A stretch of 13,106 nt of DNA, from assembly GCA_900554985.1 (NCBI GenBank), contig USJQ01000010.1, positions 1 to 13,106 on the forward strand, in the 5' to 3' direction. The translations under genes and the position numbers were made by a program. This DNA comes from an uncultured Collinsella sp. Its GTDB lineage: Bacteria > Actinomycetota > Coriobacteriia > Coriobacteriales > Coriobacteriaceae. The notes under the pieces were generated by a model. The model was not told the DNA's origin. It worked only from the letters and a program-made list of their open reading frames with translations, and searched no databases. Of this stretch, positions 6,734 through 13,106 are shown in pieces (position 1 is the stretch's first letter; the number at the start of each line of letters is the position of its first letter).

Positions 6734-6827
6734 TTTCCAAGTGCCCGAGATTGCCCCGAAAGAGGAGCGCCGCGTACTAAATGTACGCAAGCGACGGTTT
6801 GAGGGGCAAGGTCGGGTGCTTGGGAAA
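6734..6827. repeat. Long interrupted hairpin immediately 3' of purH
   Basis: Outer helices are TTT/AAA, CC/GG, AAGTG with TGCTT (two G-T), CCCGA (6744-6748) with TCGGG (6812-6816), and TTGCCCC (6751-6757) with GGGGCAA (6803-6809), about 22 pairs with one mismatched GA/GG step and one bulge. The apex is GCGTAC/GTACGC (6772-6777, 6783-6788) around TAAAT, with a CGC/GCG helix beneath it. The right arm starts five bases past the purH stop. It has no terminal U-run, so it is more likely a 3' stabiliser, a small mobile element remnant or an RNA element than a terminator. Confidence 0.7.
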
Positions 6828-6831
6828 GCCT

Positions 6832-8439
6832 CTAGTGCCTAAAATGCCTGGCTCCGGTGAAGACCATCGCAATACCATGCTCGTTGCAGGCCTGGATGCT
6901 CTCGTCATCGCGCTTGGAGCCGCCGGGCTGGATGATGCAGGTCACGCCGTGTGCGGCAAGCACGTCGACGTTGTCGCGGAACGGGAAGAACGCGTCGCTT
7001 GCGCAGGCAAAGCCGCCCTTCTCCACGCCCTCGCGCTCGCAGAAGTCCTCGGCGCGCTCGCAGGCAAGCAGCGCAGAGTCAACGCGGTTGGGCTGACCAG
7101 GGCCCATGCCAATGCCGGCCTTGCCCTTGGAGACCAGGATGGCGTTGGACTTGACGCCCTTGCAGACCTTCCAGGCAAACTCGAGCTCGGCCATCTCAGC
7201 GTCGGTGGGCTTGCGGTCGGTGGGGAACGTGAAGGTCGCGGGATCCTCGGTCACGTGGTCGACCTCCTGCACCAGCATGCCGCCGTCGATGGAGCGCAGC
7301 TCCACTTGGGCACCGTGGTCCACGCCGCCGGTAGCCAGCACGCGCAGGTTGGGGCGCTTGGCCATGCGCTCGAGCGCCTCATCGGTGTAGCTCGGGGCGA
7401 TGATGACCTCGACGAACTGCTTGTTCTGGTCGGCGAAGTGCTCAACCAGCTCAAAGGGAACCTCGCGGTTGCAGGCGATGATGCCACCGAAGGCGCTCTT
7501 GGGATCGCAGGCAAAAGCGCGGTCGTAGGCGGACGTGATGTCCTCGGCAACGGCGGAACCGCAGGGGTTCTGATGCTTGAGGATCACGCAGGCCGGCTCG
7601 TCGAACTCGCGGACCAGGTTCCAAGCGGCGTCGGCGTCCAGATAGTTGTTGTAGCTGAGCGGCTTGCCCTGGATCTGCTCGGAGCCCACGAGCGGGAACT
7701 GAGAGCTCGCGGTGTTCTCGCAGCCCTCGGCAAAGCGATAGACCGTGGCCTTCTGCTGCGGGTTCTCGCCATAGCGCAGGTCGTCGACCTTTTCCAGCGA
7801 GATCTCGAGCTTGGCAGAGGTGTCCGCCACGTCGCTTGCCTGGGCGGCAAGCCAACGGGAGATAGCCGTGTCGTAGGCGGCGGTGGTCTGGTAGACCTTC
7901 ACCTGCAGGCGACGACGGGTGGAAAGCGTGGTGCAGCCACCGGTCTCGCGCATCTCGGCCAGGACGGCATCATAGTCGGCCGGGTCGGAGATGACGGTAA
8001 CGCTCGCGGCGTTCTTGGCGGCAGAGCGCAACATGGAGGGGCCACCGATGTCGATGTGCTCGATGGCATCCGCAAAGGTGACCTCGGGGTTGGCGACGGT
8101 CTTCTCGAACTCGTACAGGTTGACGACGACCAAGTCGATCAGCTTAATGCCGTGCTGAGCGGCCTCCTGCATGTGCTGCTCGGAATCGCGGCGGGCCAGC
8201 AGCGCGCCGTGAACCTTGGGGTGCAGGGTCTTAACGCGGCCGTCCATCATCTCGGGATAGCCCGTGAACTCCTCGATGGGGGTTACGGGAACGCCCGCGT
8301 CCTCGATGGCACGAGCCGTGCCGCCCGTAGAGATGATCTCGACGCCAAAGTCATCGACCAGCGTCCGTGCGAAATCGACGACACCCGTTTTATCGGTAAC
8401 CGAGATCAACGCGCGTGCGATCTTCACATCAGATCCCAT
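6832..8439 (-). CDS. purH: Bifunctional AICAR transformylase / IMP cyclohydrolase PurH
   Basis: Catalyses the last two steps of de novo purine synthesis in the cytoplasm: formylation of AICAR by 10-formyl-THF, then ring closure to IMP. At 535 residues it is full length for the family. The N-terminal cyclohydrolase domain shows [10 protein letters not shown] (10-19), STGGTA (37-42) and [16 protein letters not shown] (68-83). The transformylase domain shows [11 protein letters not shown] (221-231), [11 protein letters not shown], the catalytic KHQNPCGSA (K288, H289) and [16 protein letters not shown], ending in the typical [12 protein letters not shown] and [10 protein letters not shown]. The ATG at 8439 has a strong AGGAGG five bases upstream. 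No other pur gene is adjacent. The upstream region has a palindrome and a tandem repeat that could be regulatory, and the 3' flank is heavily structured. Confidence 0.98.
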   Translation of the reverse strand: MGSDVKIARALISVTDKTGVVDFARTLVDDFGVEIISTGGTARAIEDAGVPVTPIEEFTGYPEMMDGRVKTLHPKVHGALLARRDSEQHMQEAAQHGIKLIDLVVVNLYEFEKTVANPEVTFADAIEHIDIGGPSMLRSAAKNAASVTVISDPADYDAVLAEMRETGGCTTLSTRRRLQVKVYQTTAAYDTAISRWLAAQASDVADTSAKLEISLEKVDDLRYGENPQQKATVYRFAEGCENTASSQFPLVGSEQIQGKPLSYNNYLDADAAWNLVREFDEPACVILKHQNPCGSAVAEDITSAYDRAFACDPKSAFGGIIACNREVPFELVEHFADQNKQFVEVIIAPSYTDEALERMAKRPNLRVLATGGVDHGAQVELRSIDGGMLVQEVDHVTEDPATFTFPTDRKPTDAEMAELEFAWKVCKGVKSNAILVSKGKAGIGMGPGQPNRVDSALLACERAEDFCEREGVEKGGFACASDAFFPFRDNVDVLAAHGVTCIIQPGGSKRDDESIQACNEHGIAMVFTGARHFRH

Positions 8440-8513
8440 GCAGTCCTCCTGTCTGGTACGCCGCCGTGCTCTGTGAGTCGGTGATACGTCGATCTGCAGC
8501 GCTCGCGCAGCGG

Positions 8514-8535
8514 CATTGAAAATACTGATTCAATG
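8514..8535. promoter_or_regulatory. Palindrome in the purH/GNAT divergent region
   Basis: CATTGAA (8514-8520) and TTCAATG (8529-8535) form a perfect 7-bp dyad with an eight-base AT-rich spacer, 75 bases upstream of the purH start. Size and position suit a repressor operator or part of a promoter. It does not look like the E. coli or Bacillus PurR sites that I know. The binding protein is unknown. Confidence 0.4.
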
Positions 8536-8537
8536 TA

Positions 8538-8555
8538 GCGCATCGAGCGCATCGA
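8538..8555. repeat. Tandem 9-bp direct repeat
   Basis: GCGCATCGA occurs twice back to back (8538-8546 and 8547-8555), just beside the palindrome at 8514-8535. It may be a regulator half-site array or chance in a GC-rich spacer. Confidence 0.5.
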
Positions 8556-8716
8556 TGCACCCCGCAACGGGCGCATGTGCAGAAAAAGTTTGCGCGCGGA
8601 GGGGATGGGCACGGCACCGGGCACGGTGAGTTCATGGAACACAGGGGCACCATAATTAGATGCCAATAGCGTGGTAGAACTGTGCTCGATATGCATCCGC
8701 AAAAGAAAGAGGCACC

Positions 8717-9358
8717 ATGGTCTCGCGGGTTCTCTACCGACCGTTTGATACCGAAGACTTCGACGCCATCGCGCTGATTCTGCGGCAGCTTTGGCATAAC
8801 AATTCGGATAACGATGAGTACAACCGCCTTGAGGCCGCGTGCGACCTCGCCTATTGCCTTTCGTCATCGACGTTTTCGCAGGTTGCGGTGATTGACGGCG
8901 AGGCGCGCGGCATTGCGCTTGCACGCGCAGGACAGAGCTCCGGCGCCACCGTTAAGGAACATTGGATGGATACCGAACGCGCGCTGCTTTCGCAGATGCG
9001 CGAGCTGGAGCCCGATGTCTGCGCCGAGTATCTCTCGTTTGTGCGCGCCACCATTCGAACCAACAACCGCCTGCTCGAGAAAAGCCCACTGCCGCATGAC
9101 AATGAGGTCACGCTGCTCGCCGTCGACCCTGACGTCCACGGCCTGGGCGTGGGATCGGTGCTGCTCGACGCCGCAATCTCACATCTGTCCTCGTGCGGGG
9201 CGACCAGCGCACACCTGTATACCGATTCCAACTGCTCGTGGAAGTTCTACGAGCTGCACGGCTTTAAGCGCACGGCCACGCACCGCGCCAACCGCGAAGA
9301 GCGCCGCCACGACATGCCGCGCGAAAGCTTTCTCTACGAACTCGACCTAACAGCCTAA
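8717..9358 (+). CDS. GNAT-family N-acetyltransferase
   Basis: Predicted acetyl-CoA-dependent acetyltransferase of 213 residues; the acceptor is unknown. It opens with YRPFDTEDFDAIALIL (7-22), a usual GNAT first strand and helix. The acetyl-CoA motif A is VTLLAVDPDVHGLGVGSVLLDAAI (131-154), with His where Arg/Gln is usual in the R/Q-x-x-G-x-G loop. Motif B is AHLYTDSNCSWKFYELHGFKR (165-185). A region of about 50 residues (75-125) between strands is longer than in minimal GNATs and may shape the acceptor site. GAGG lies four bases before the ATG at 8717. It is transcribed divergently from purH and ends just before the REP-like repeats; no plus-strand terminator is evident. Confidence 0.9.
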   Translation: MVSRVLYRPFDTEDFDAIALILRQLWHNNSDNDEYNRLEAACDLAYCLSSSTFSQVAVIDGEARGIALARAGQSSGATVKEHWMDTERALLSQMRELEPDVCAEYLSFVRATIRTNNRLLEKSPLPHDNEVTLLAVDPDVHGLGVGSVLLDAAISHLSSCGATSAHLYTDSNCSWKFYELHGFKRTATHRANREERRHDMPRESFLYELDLTA

Positions 9359-9359
9359 A

Positions 9360-9413
9360 CCCGGCAGTTAGGGACGTTCCTCTTGTGCCGGCACTCCGGG
9401 ACACCCCTTGGCA
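9360..9413 (+). repeat. REP-like module, copy A
   Basis: CCGGCA (9361-9366) pairs with TGCCGG (9386-9391) around a loop containing GGGACGTTCCT, and GGGACAC with CCCTTGGCA follows. By hand alignment 44 of 54 bases match copy B at 11607-11660. It begins two bases after the GNAT stop codon. Confidence 0.8.
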
Positions 9414-9422
9414 GCAACCGCA

Positions 9423-9476
9423 CCTAGTCATTGGGGACGTTCTTAAATGACTAGTCGCTGGGGACAGTCTTCGTAG
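9423..9476 (+). repeat. REP-like module, copy C
   Basis: CTAGTCATT (9424-9432) and AATGACTAG (9446-9454) form a perfect 9-bp stem with GGGGACGTTCTT in the loop, then GGGGACAGTCTT. The conserved boxes GGGGACGTTC and GGGACA have the same spacing (18 bases) as in copies A and B although the stem arms are unrelated in sequence. That pattern, loop and tail conserved with arms exchanged but still paired, argues for a structure-selected element. Confidence 0.75.
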
Positions 9477-9485
9477 GTAGCGCGT

Positions 9486-9533
9486 AAAAAGGGGATGGGC
9501 TTTCCCCGACGGCTGTCGAGAAAAGCCCATCCC
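9486..9533 (-). terminator. Rho-independent terminator of the DUF2207 gene
   Basis: GGGATGGGCTTT (9492-9503) and AAAGCCCATCCC (9522-9533) form a perfect 12-bp stem with an inner CGAC/GTCG helix. Minus-strand transcripts then run into a C-rich base and five U (complement of 9486-9490). It lies 15 bases beyond the stop codon at 9548. The plus-strand side lacks a proper U-run. Confidence 0.88.
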
Positions 9534-9547
9534 ATAATTTACGACCG

Positions 9548-11494
9548 TTAGAACGTTCCGCCGCCGCCTCCGCCGACGCCGCCGCCTCCGCCGCCCGAGA
9601 AGCCGCCACCACCGCCGCCACTCGAGCTATCGGGGCTCGAAGCCAACTCGCGGATGGTCTCGTGATACACATCGTTGAACGAATCGAGCGGAGACTCGTT
9701 GCCGTAGTGATGGTAATACCACCAGTAGCAGGGGTAGTTGTCGTAGAAATCGTCGCTGTTGCGCAGGTCCGCAGGCACGGCCTCGGCCAGCTGTCGCAGC
9801 ACTTCTTTCGAAACGCCTAGGGCAACGCCCATCACCAGCAGCTTGTTCCACAGCACCAGATCGCCCGGGACGGCTTCCTTTAGGCGTGTGAAATCCTCGA
9901 GCCAATGCTTGAGCGCCTTGCAGCAAGCCGCCACCTCGGCGCCCTCCGGCGTGTAACGGCGGAAGGTGCAGCTCAGGACAAAGCCCACGATCGTGACGGG
10001 GATCGAAATCATAGCGGCACCGACGTTGGCGTCCGCAAAGTCGGTATAGAACAGAGAGCCCAAAATGCCAAAGACAATGATGATGCCGAGAACCAGGCCG
10101 GCCACCATCGCGATAGTGCCATCCGATGCGATAAACTCGCGCTCCTCCAGCTTGCCCTTAACCGTGCTCTGATAGTCCTCGAGCTTGTCGCCAACAGATT
10201 CAGTACGCTCGCTGGCATACTCCTCCAGCTCGCTAAACGTGCGCGAACGGACGCCGTCTTTATCGGGCTTAACGCCAGCGAAGAAGACCTTGAGCACGTC
10301 GCGATCGATGCCGTCCTTCTTGGCAGCCTTCCAGGCCTCGTCGGTCACTGTGATGCGATACGTCTGCTCCTCTTTTTCGCGACGGAGCAGACCCTTCTTC
10401 TTGGTCTCGGTCGCTTCTTCCAGCTTGATCACGCGGTCGTCGGTCAGCTTCATCAGCGTGGCGATATATGCCTGATCGGGCACGTCGTTCCAGCTCATAA
10501 GAGTTGCAAGCACCGCGGGATGATCGGCGGAGGGCACATCGCGGAAGTACTCGTCCTGGAAGAGCGGCTTGGGCTTGGGCCTGCGCAGCTTGAGCATCAC
10601 GATTACACCGGTATAGGCAACCGCCACAACAACACACACCACGGCAATCGCGCTGGCAACCGCACGCGCGTGCTCACGGCGGGCGTTAGCTTCGTCGGCC
10701 CATTCCTTCTCTTCGCTCAGGATCGTTGACATGCGCTCTTCGCCCGAAGCGGCAAGCTGCGGCACCCAGTCGCTAGGGAAGGCGATGCGTGCCTCGGCGA
10801 ATTCGCCCTGGTGCACGCAGGGAATGGTATAGGTGACCATGGGCTCGTCCTCATCGAGCGACACGTCGCCCGTCAGCGGACCATGGCCCCATGCGCGGAA
10901 GTTATCGCCCTTGACGGCCACCGTCCCGGCAGCGGCATTCGCGAAGCACACTTCCATCTCGACGTCATCGGAATCCGCAGACCAGCCGTCACCCACGAAC
11001 TTCCAGTAGAGCTCGGCGGTATCGGCCCAGTTCATAACCGCACCGGTCATGGTGTAGCTCACGTAGTAGATTGCGCTGTCGCCGCTCTCGTGAGGGCTGA
11101 ACACCTTAATCCTTACGCCGTCACCGGTCTGCTCGACCGTGTAGACGCCAGAGTCGCCCTTGTTCGCGCTATTGACTTTGTTAAACGCGGTGTCCTCTTC
11201 CTCGACACTCAGCACGTCGACGCCCGCCGTGCCGCCCTGCTGGTTGGAGCCCGTATTGATCTCCCAAAACACGCCGTTGATGTCGTCGTCGAAATCAAAC
11301 TGGCGTCCCTCGACAACGGTCAGCGATCCATCGGCCTCGACCGTGGCACTGATGTAGGTTTGGGTCATGGAATACCCGTCGGCACGTGCAACGGCGGGCA
11401 ACAGCAGCAGCGCGCACGCGACGAGCGCGCAAATGGAAGCAAATCGCGCAAACGGGCAGCGCTGCCGACAGGTCTTGGCAACGGGGGCGTTCAT
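9548..11494 (-). CDS. DUF2207 family membrane protein with glycine-rich C-terminus
   Basis: Predicted membrane protein of 648 residues, function unknown. A signal peptide (basic CRQRC, hydrophobic ICALVACALLLLPAV, cleavage likely after ARA at about 38) is followed by an extracytoplasmic beta-rich DUF2207 domain (about 40-275; YISATVEADGSLTVVEGRQFDF). Then come a membrane helix (about 279-300), a charged cytoplasmic segment (301-458) with a winged-helix-like look (LMKLTDDRVIKLEE), and two helices (about 460-482 and 490-510). An aromatic patch (YPCYWWYYHHYG) precedes a tail of Gly runs (GGGGGGFSGGGGGGVGGGGGG-TF), common in this family. The ATG at 11494 is preferred because AAAGGA precedes it by seven bases and the signal peptide then has normal length; an ATG 36 bases upstream has no such site. 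The gene is bracketed by REP-like modules. Confidence 0.9.
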   Translation of the reverse strand: MNAPVAKTCRQRCPFARFASICALVACALLLLPAVARADGYSMTQTYISATVEADGSLTVVEGRQFDFDDDINGVFWEINTGSNQQGGTAGVDVLSVEEEDTAFNKVNSANKGDSGVYTVEQTGDGVRIKVFSPHESGDSAIYYVSYTMTGAVMNWADTAELYWKFVGDGWSADSDDVEMEVCFANAAAGTVAVKGDNFRAWGHGPLTGDVSLDEDEPMVTYTIPCVHQGEFAEARIAFPSDWVPQLAASGEERMSTILSEEKEWADEANARREHARAVASAIAVVCVVVAVAYTGVIVMLKLRRPKPKPLFQDEYFRDVPSADHPAVLATLMSWNDVPDQAYIATLMKLTDDRVIKLEEATETKKKGLLRREKEEQTYRITVTDEAWKAAKKDGIDRDVLKVFFAGVKPDKDGVRSRTFSELEEYASERTESVGDKLEDYQSTVKGKLEEREFIASDGTIAMVAGLVLGIIIVFGILGSLFYTDFADANVGAAMISIPVTIVGFVLSCTFRRYTPEGAEVAACCKALKHWLEDFTRLKEAVPGDLVLWNKLLVMGVALGVSKEVLRQLAEAVPADLRNSDDFYDNYPCYWWYYHHYGNESPLDSFNDVYHETIRELASSPDSSSGGGGGGFSGGGGGGVGGGGGGTF

Positions 11495-11606
11495 AGGCAC
11501 ATCCTTTGTCTGTGATACCAGTAGCGTCATTGTCCCACGTTTGCGGGTTCATGTGACGAACATCTAGGTCAGCGGAGTATCAAACGGGACGAAAGTCACG
11601 CCCGCG

Positions 11607-11660
11607 GCCGGCACCTGGGGACGTTCCTTATCTGCCGGCAATCTGGGACACTCCTTGGCA
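11607..11660 (+). repeat. REP-like module, copy B
   Basis: GCCGGCA (11607-11613) and TGCCGGC (11633-11639) form a 7-bp stem with GGGGACGTTCCTT in the loop, followed by GGGACACTCCTTGGCA. It is the partner of copy A (44 of 54 identical) in the same orientation, on the other side of the DUF2207 gene. Confidence 0.8.
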
Positions 11661-11755
11661 TAGCCCGCTCCGGCAATAGATACCACTTCATAGCTCCGTC
11701 ACAGGTGTAGCGGCTTTGTGTGGGCGCGGCGTGAGCCGATTAAGCCGGCGAGCGA

Positions 11756-11820
11756 GGGGCATAAAGCAGTTGAGCGAAAACGGTTTGCCCCTTTGCCGTT
11801 CGCTTGAGGATTATGTCCCC
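11756..11820. repeat. Long imperfect hairpin in the DUF2207-gluQ spacer
   Basis: GGGG/CCCC, CATAA/TTATG (one bulged T), TTGAGCG with CGCTTGA (two G-T) and AACGG/CCGTT stack with small interruptions around a 12-base loop. About 21 pairs form over 65 bases. No U-run follows. Confidence 0.6.
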
Positions 11821-11830
11821 CTTTTCCGCG

Positions 11831-11866
11831 GAAACCCCGGCAGTTGCGAAGAGCTGCCGGGGTTTC
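11831..11866. repeat. Perfect 13-bp hairpin in the DUF2207-gluQ spacer
   Basis: GAAACCCCGGCAG (11831-11843) and CTGCCGGGGTTTC (11854-11866) are exact complements with a ten-base loop. The stem strength resembles a terminator, but no T-tract follows on either strand and both neighbouring genes start, rather than end, around this spacer. It may belong to an unannotated small RNA together with the hairpin at 11756-11820. Confidence 0.7.
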
Positions 11867-11996
11867 TGTCGTTTGAGGGGTTGAAGGGGCTGAGCTTGGG
11901 GCGGTAATCGAGGTGTTGAGTCGGTGCCCGCCGCGCACAACACGCAGCCTCGGCAACTCGCGAGCATCGACGACGCCCCCTCACCTCACCCCGCGC

Positions 11997-12002
11997 TATA
12001 CT
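11997..12002 (+). promoter_or_regulatory. -10 element of gluQ, implying a leaderless mRNA
   Basis: TATACT ends seven bases before the gluQ ATG at 12010, and no Shine-Dalgarno sequence lies between. A start at the usual distance would place the first transcribed base at or next to the A of the ATG. No good -35 is present, which is common for leaderless actinobacterial promoters. Confidence 0.5.
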
Positions 12003-12009
12003 CGTCCGC

Positions 12010-13029
12010 ATGGATATCAACGCATGCAACATAGCAACACCCGCCGTGGCCATGTCGACGGCGCCCAACAGCAAGCTCGCTCCCGCCCTCGCGCCGGTCG
12101 TGGGCCGCTTTGCCCCGTCGCCCTCGGGCCGCATGCACTTGGGCAACGTGTTCAGCTGCCTGTGCGCATGGCTTTCGGCCCGCAGCCAGGGCGGCAGCAT
12201 CGTATTGCGTATCGAGGACCTGGACGATCGCTGCAAGCGCCCGGAACTTGCCGCCCAATTGATTGACGACCTGGCCTGGCTGAGGCTCGAGTGGGACGAA
12301 GGCCCCTACTACCAGCACGATCGTCTAGACCTGTACGAAAGCGCCCTGCGCCAGCTACAAGACGCCGGCCTCACCTATCCCTGCTTTTGCACGCGCGCCG
12401 AACTCCACGCCGCGAGCGCGCCGCACGCGAGCGACGGCACGCCCATCTACCGCGGCGCCTGCCGAGGCCTTTCTGCCGAGGAGGTTGCCCGCCACAGCAT
12501 CCTGCGCGCTCCGGCCACGCGCCTGCGTGTGCCCGACGTCAACGACCTCGCCGGCGACGTGATCGAATTCGTGGACCGCACGTACGGAGCCCAATGCGAG
12601 GCACTCGCCACCGAGTGCGGCGACTTTTTGGTGCGCCGCAGCGACGGCGTGTTTGCCTATCAGCTGGCCGTGGTGGTCGACGACGCTGCCATGGGCGTCA
12701 CCGAGATCGTACGCGGATGCGACCTGCTTGGTTCCACGCCGCGCCAGATCTATCTGCAACATCTGCTGGGACTGCCCACACCGCGCTACGCGCACATCCC
12801 GCTGCTCATGTCGCCGGACGGCCGCCGCCTTTCCAAGCGCGATCGCGATCTGGACCTGGGCGAGCTCCGCACCCGCTTTGGCACACCCGAGGCACTGTTG
12901 GGATGGCTCGCCGGGCAAACAGGCATCGCGCCGGACACCACGCCGCGTACCGCCGAGCAGCTGGTCGAGCACTTTAGCTGGGACGTCATCCGCGCGCATC
13001 GGGAGAACATCACCATAATGGCCGAGTAA
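12010..13029 (+). CDS. gluQ: Glutamyl-Q tRNA(Asp) synthetase GluQ
   Basis: Paralogue of the glutamyl-tRNA synthetase catalytic domain that activates glutamate and attaches it to the queuosine at position 34 of tRNA(Asp). Class I signatures: GRFAPSPSGRMHLGN (32-46; HLGN is the HIGH motif) and RLSKRD (273-278, KMSKS-like). Also present: RIEDLDD (67-73), zinc ligands C125, C127, Y147 and C151 in YPCFC and YRGAC, and DFLVRRSDGVFAYQLAVVVDD. The anticodon-binding domain of true GluRS is absent, which supports GluQ over GltX. About 28 residues precede the conserved start and are unlike the rest; if the message is leaderless, translation begins at 12010, while ATG 12052 would give a shorter form. No queuosine synthesis gene is nearby. 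Confidence 0.93.
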   Translation: MDINACNIATPAVAMSTAPNSKLAPALAPVVGRFAPSPSGRMHLGNVFSCLCAWLSARSQGGSIVLRIEDLDDRCKRPELAAQLIDDLAWLRLEWDEGPYYQHDRLDLYESALRQLQDAGLTYPCFCTRAELHAASAPHASDGTPIYRGACRGLSAEEVARHSILRAPATRLRVPDVNDLAGDVIEFVDRTYGAQCEALATECGDFLVRRSDGVFAYQLAVVVDDAAMGVTEIVRGCDLLGSTPRQIYLQHLLGLPTPRYAHIPLLMSPDGRRLSKRDRDLDLGELRTRFGTPEALLGWLAGQTGIAPDTTPRTAEQLVEHFSWDVIRAHRENITIMAE

Positions 13030-13053
13030 CCAAACGCCCCGCCCCCTTCACTA

Positions 13054-13063
13054 CCCCCCCCCC
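13054..13063. repeat. Homopolymer of ten C downstream of gluQ
   Basis: A C10 run 25 bases past the gluQ stop, followed by AT-rich sequence to the window end (TTTTGTATCTTGTTATG) that may be the promoter of the next gene. A tract this long can slip during replication. Confidence 0.6.
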
Positions 13064-13106
13064 GACGAGTGCGTAATTTTGTATCTTGTTATGTACGGAA
13101 TAGTTC

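Larger units (their letters stand above)
11495..12009. other. Divergent non-coding region between the DUF2207 gene and gluQ
   Basis: This 515-bp spacer has no supportable gene. Reading right from 11495 it holds the DUF2207 ribosome site, REP-like copy B (11607-11660), two hairpins (11756-11820 and 11831-11866) and the gluQ -10 element. I see nothing identifiable in 11661-11755. Short open frames here have no ribosome site, recognisable protein or codon pattern. Confidence 0.6.

Noticed and set aside
6781..8484. A 567-codon open frame on the plus strand opposite purH
   Set aside because: It is antisense to a textbook PurH, has Leu/Gly/Val-rich low-complexity translation and no family motif; it arises from GC-rich codon bias.
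8600..8625. GGGGATGGGC at 8600-8609 shared with the terminator stem at 9491
   Set aside because: A ten-base GC-rich match without any surrounding similarity; likely chance.
9905..10729. A 274-codon plus-strand frame inside the DUF2207 gene
   Set aside because: Antisense shadow; the minus strand shows signal peptide, membrane helices and family features.
11699..11967. Short open frames on both strands in the DUF2207-gluQ spacer
   Set aside because: They run through strong hairpins, lack ribosome sites and look like nothing known; better explained as non-coding structure.

Overview
The window is about 60% GC and carries ten protein-coding genes, mostly housekeeping, with short structured intergenic spacers. 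The protein set suggests a high-GC Gram-positive anaerobe of the class Coriobacteriia, probably Collinsella or a close relative: a PcrA-type helicase with a Pro/Ala-rich N-terminus, a Bce-type two-component system, a DUF2207 protein with a glycine-rich tail, and GluQ. That placement is inferred from protein style and composition; no rRNA or other marker is present.

Layout, left to right. Positions 1-1765 (-) hold the N-terminal ~588 residues of a UvrD/PcrA helicase, whose 3' end lies outside the window. A strong minus-strand terminator separates it from uppP (1993-2973, -), the undecaprenyl-diphosphate phosphatase, which has an unusually long acidic cytoplasmic loop and probably a TTG start. 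A single-domain universal stress protein (3223-3660, +) follows. Then comes a structured non-coding stretch of about 310 bp: a 93-nt interrupted hairpin, a perfect 11-bp terminator and two tandem 26-bp palindromes. Next is a minus-strand two-component operon, an OmpR-type response regulator (5026-5697) followed by a Bce-type intramembrane-sensing histidine kinase (3973-5016), with no BceAB-type transporter beside it. Upstream of it are an unrecognised 243-residue protein (5877-6608, -) and purH (6832-8439, -), separated by about 220 bp of nested hairpins. A GNAT acetyltransferase (8717-9358, +) converges on a DUF2207 membrane protein (9548-11494, -). The right end carries gluQ (12010-13029, +), which looks leaderless.

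The genes do not form one pathway. PurH makes IMP, UppP recycles the cell-wall lipid carrier, PcrA/UvrD handles DNA repair and replication conflicts, and GluQ modifies queuosine-tRNA(Asp). The Bce-type pair would fit sensing of cell-envelope stress such as antimicrobial peptides, if a transporter is encoded elsewhere.

I see no CRISPR array, prophage, toxin-antitoxin pair or intact transposon, and no clearly new multi-gene system. The most unusual content is non-coding. Three copies of a ~54-bp REP-like module (GGGGACGTTC in a hairpin loop, then GGGACA at fixed spacing) flank the DUF2207 gene in direct orientation. There are also tandem palindromes 3' of the histidine kinase and several long intergenic hairpins beside usp, purH and gluQ.
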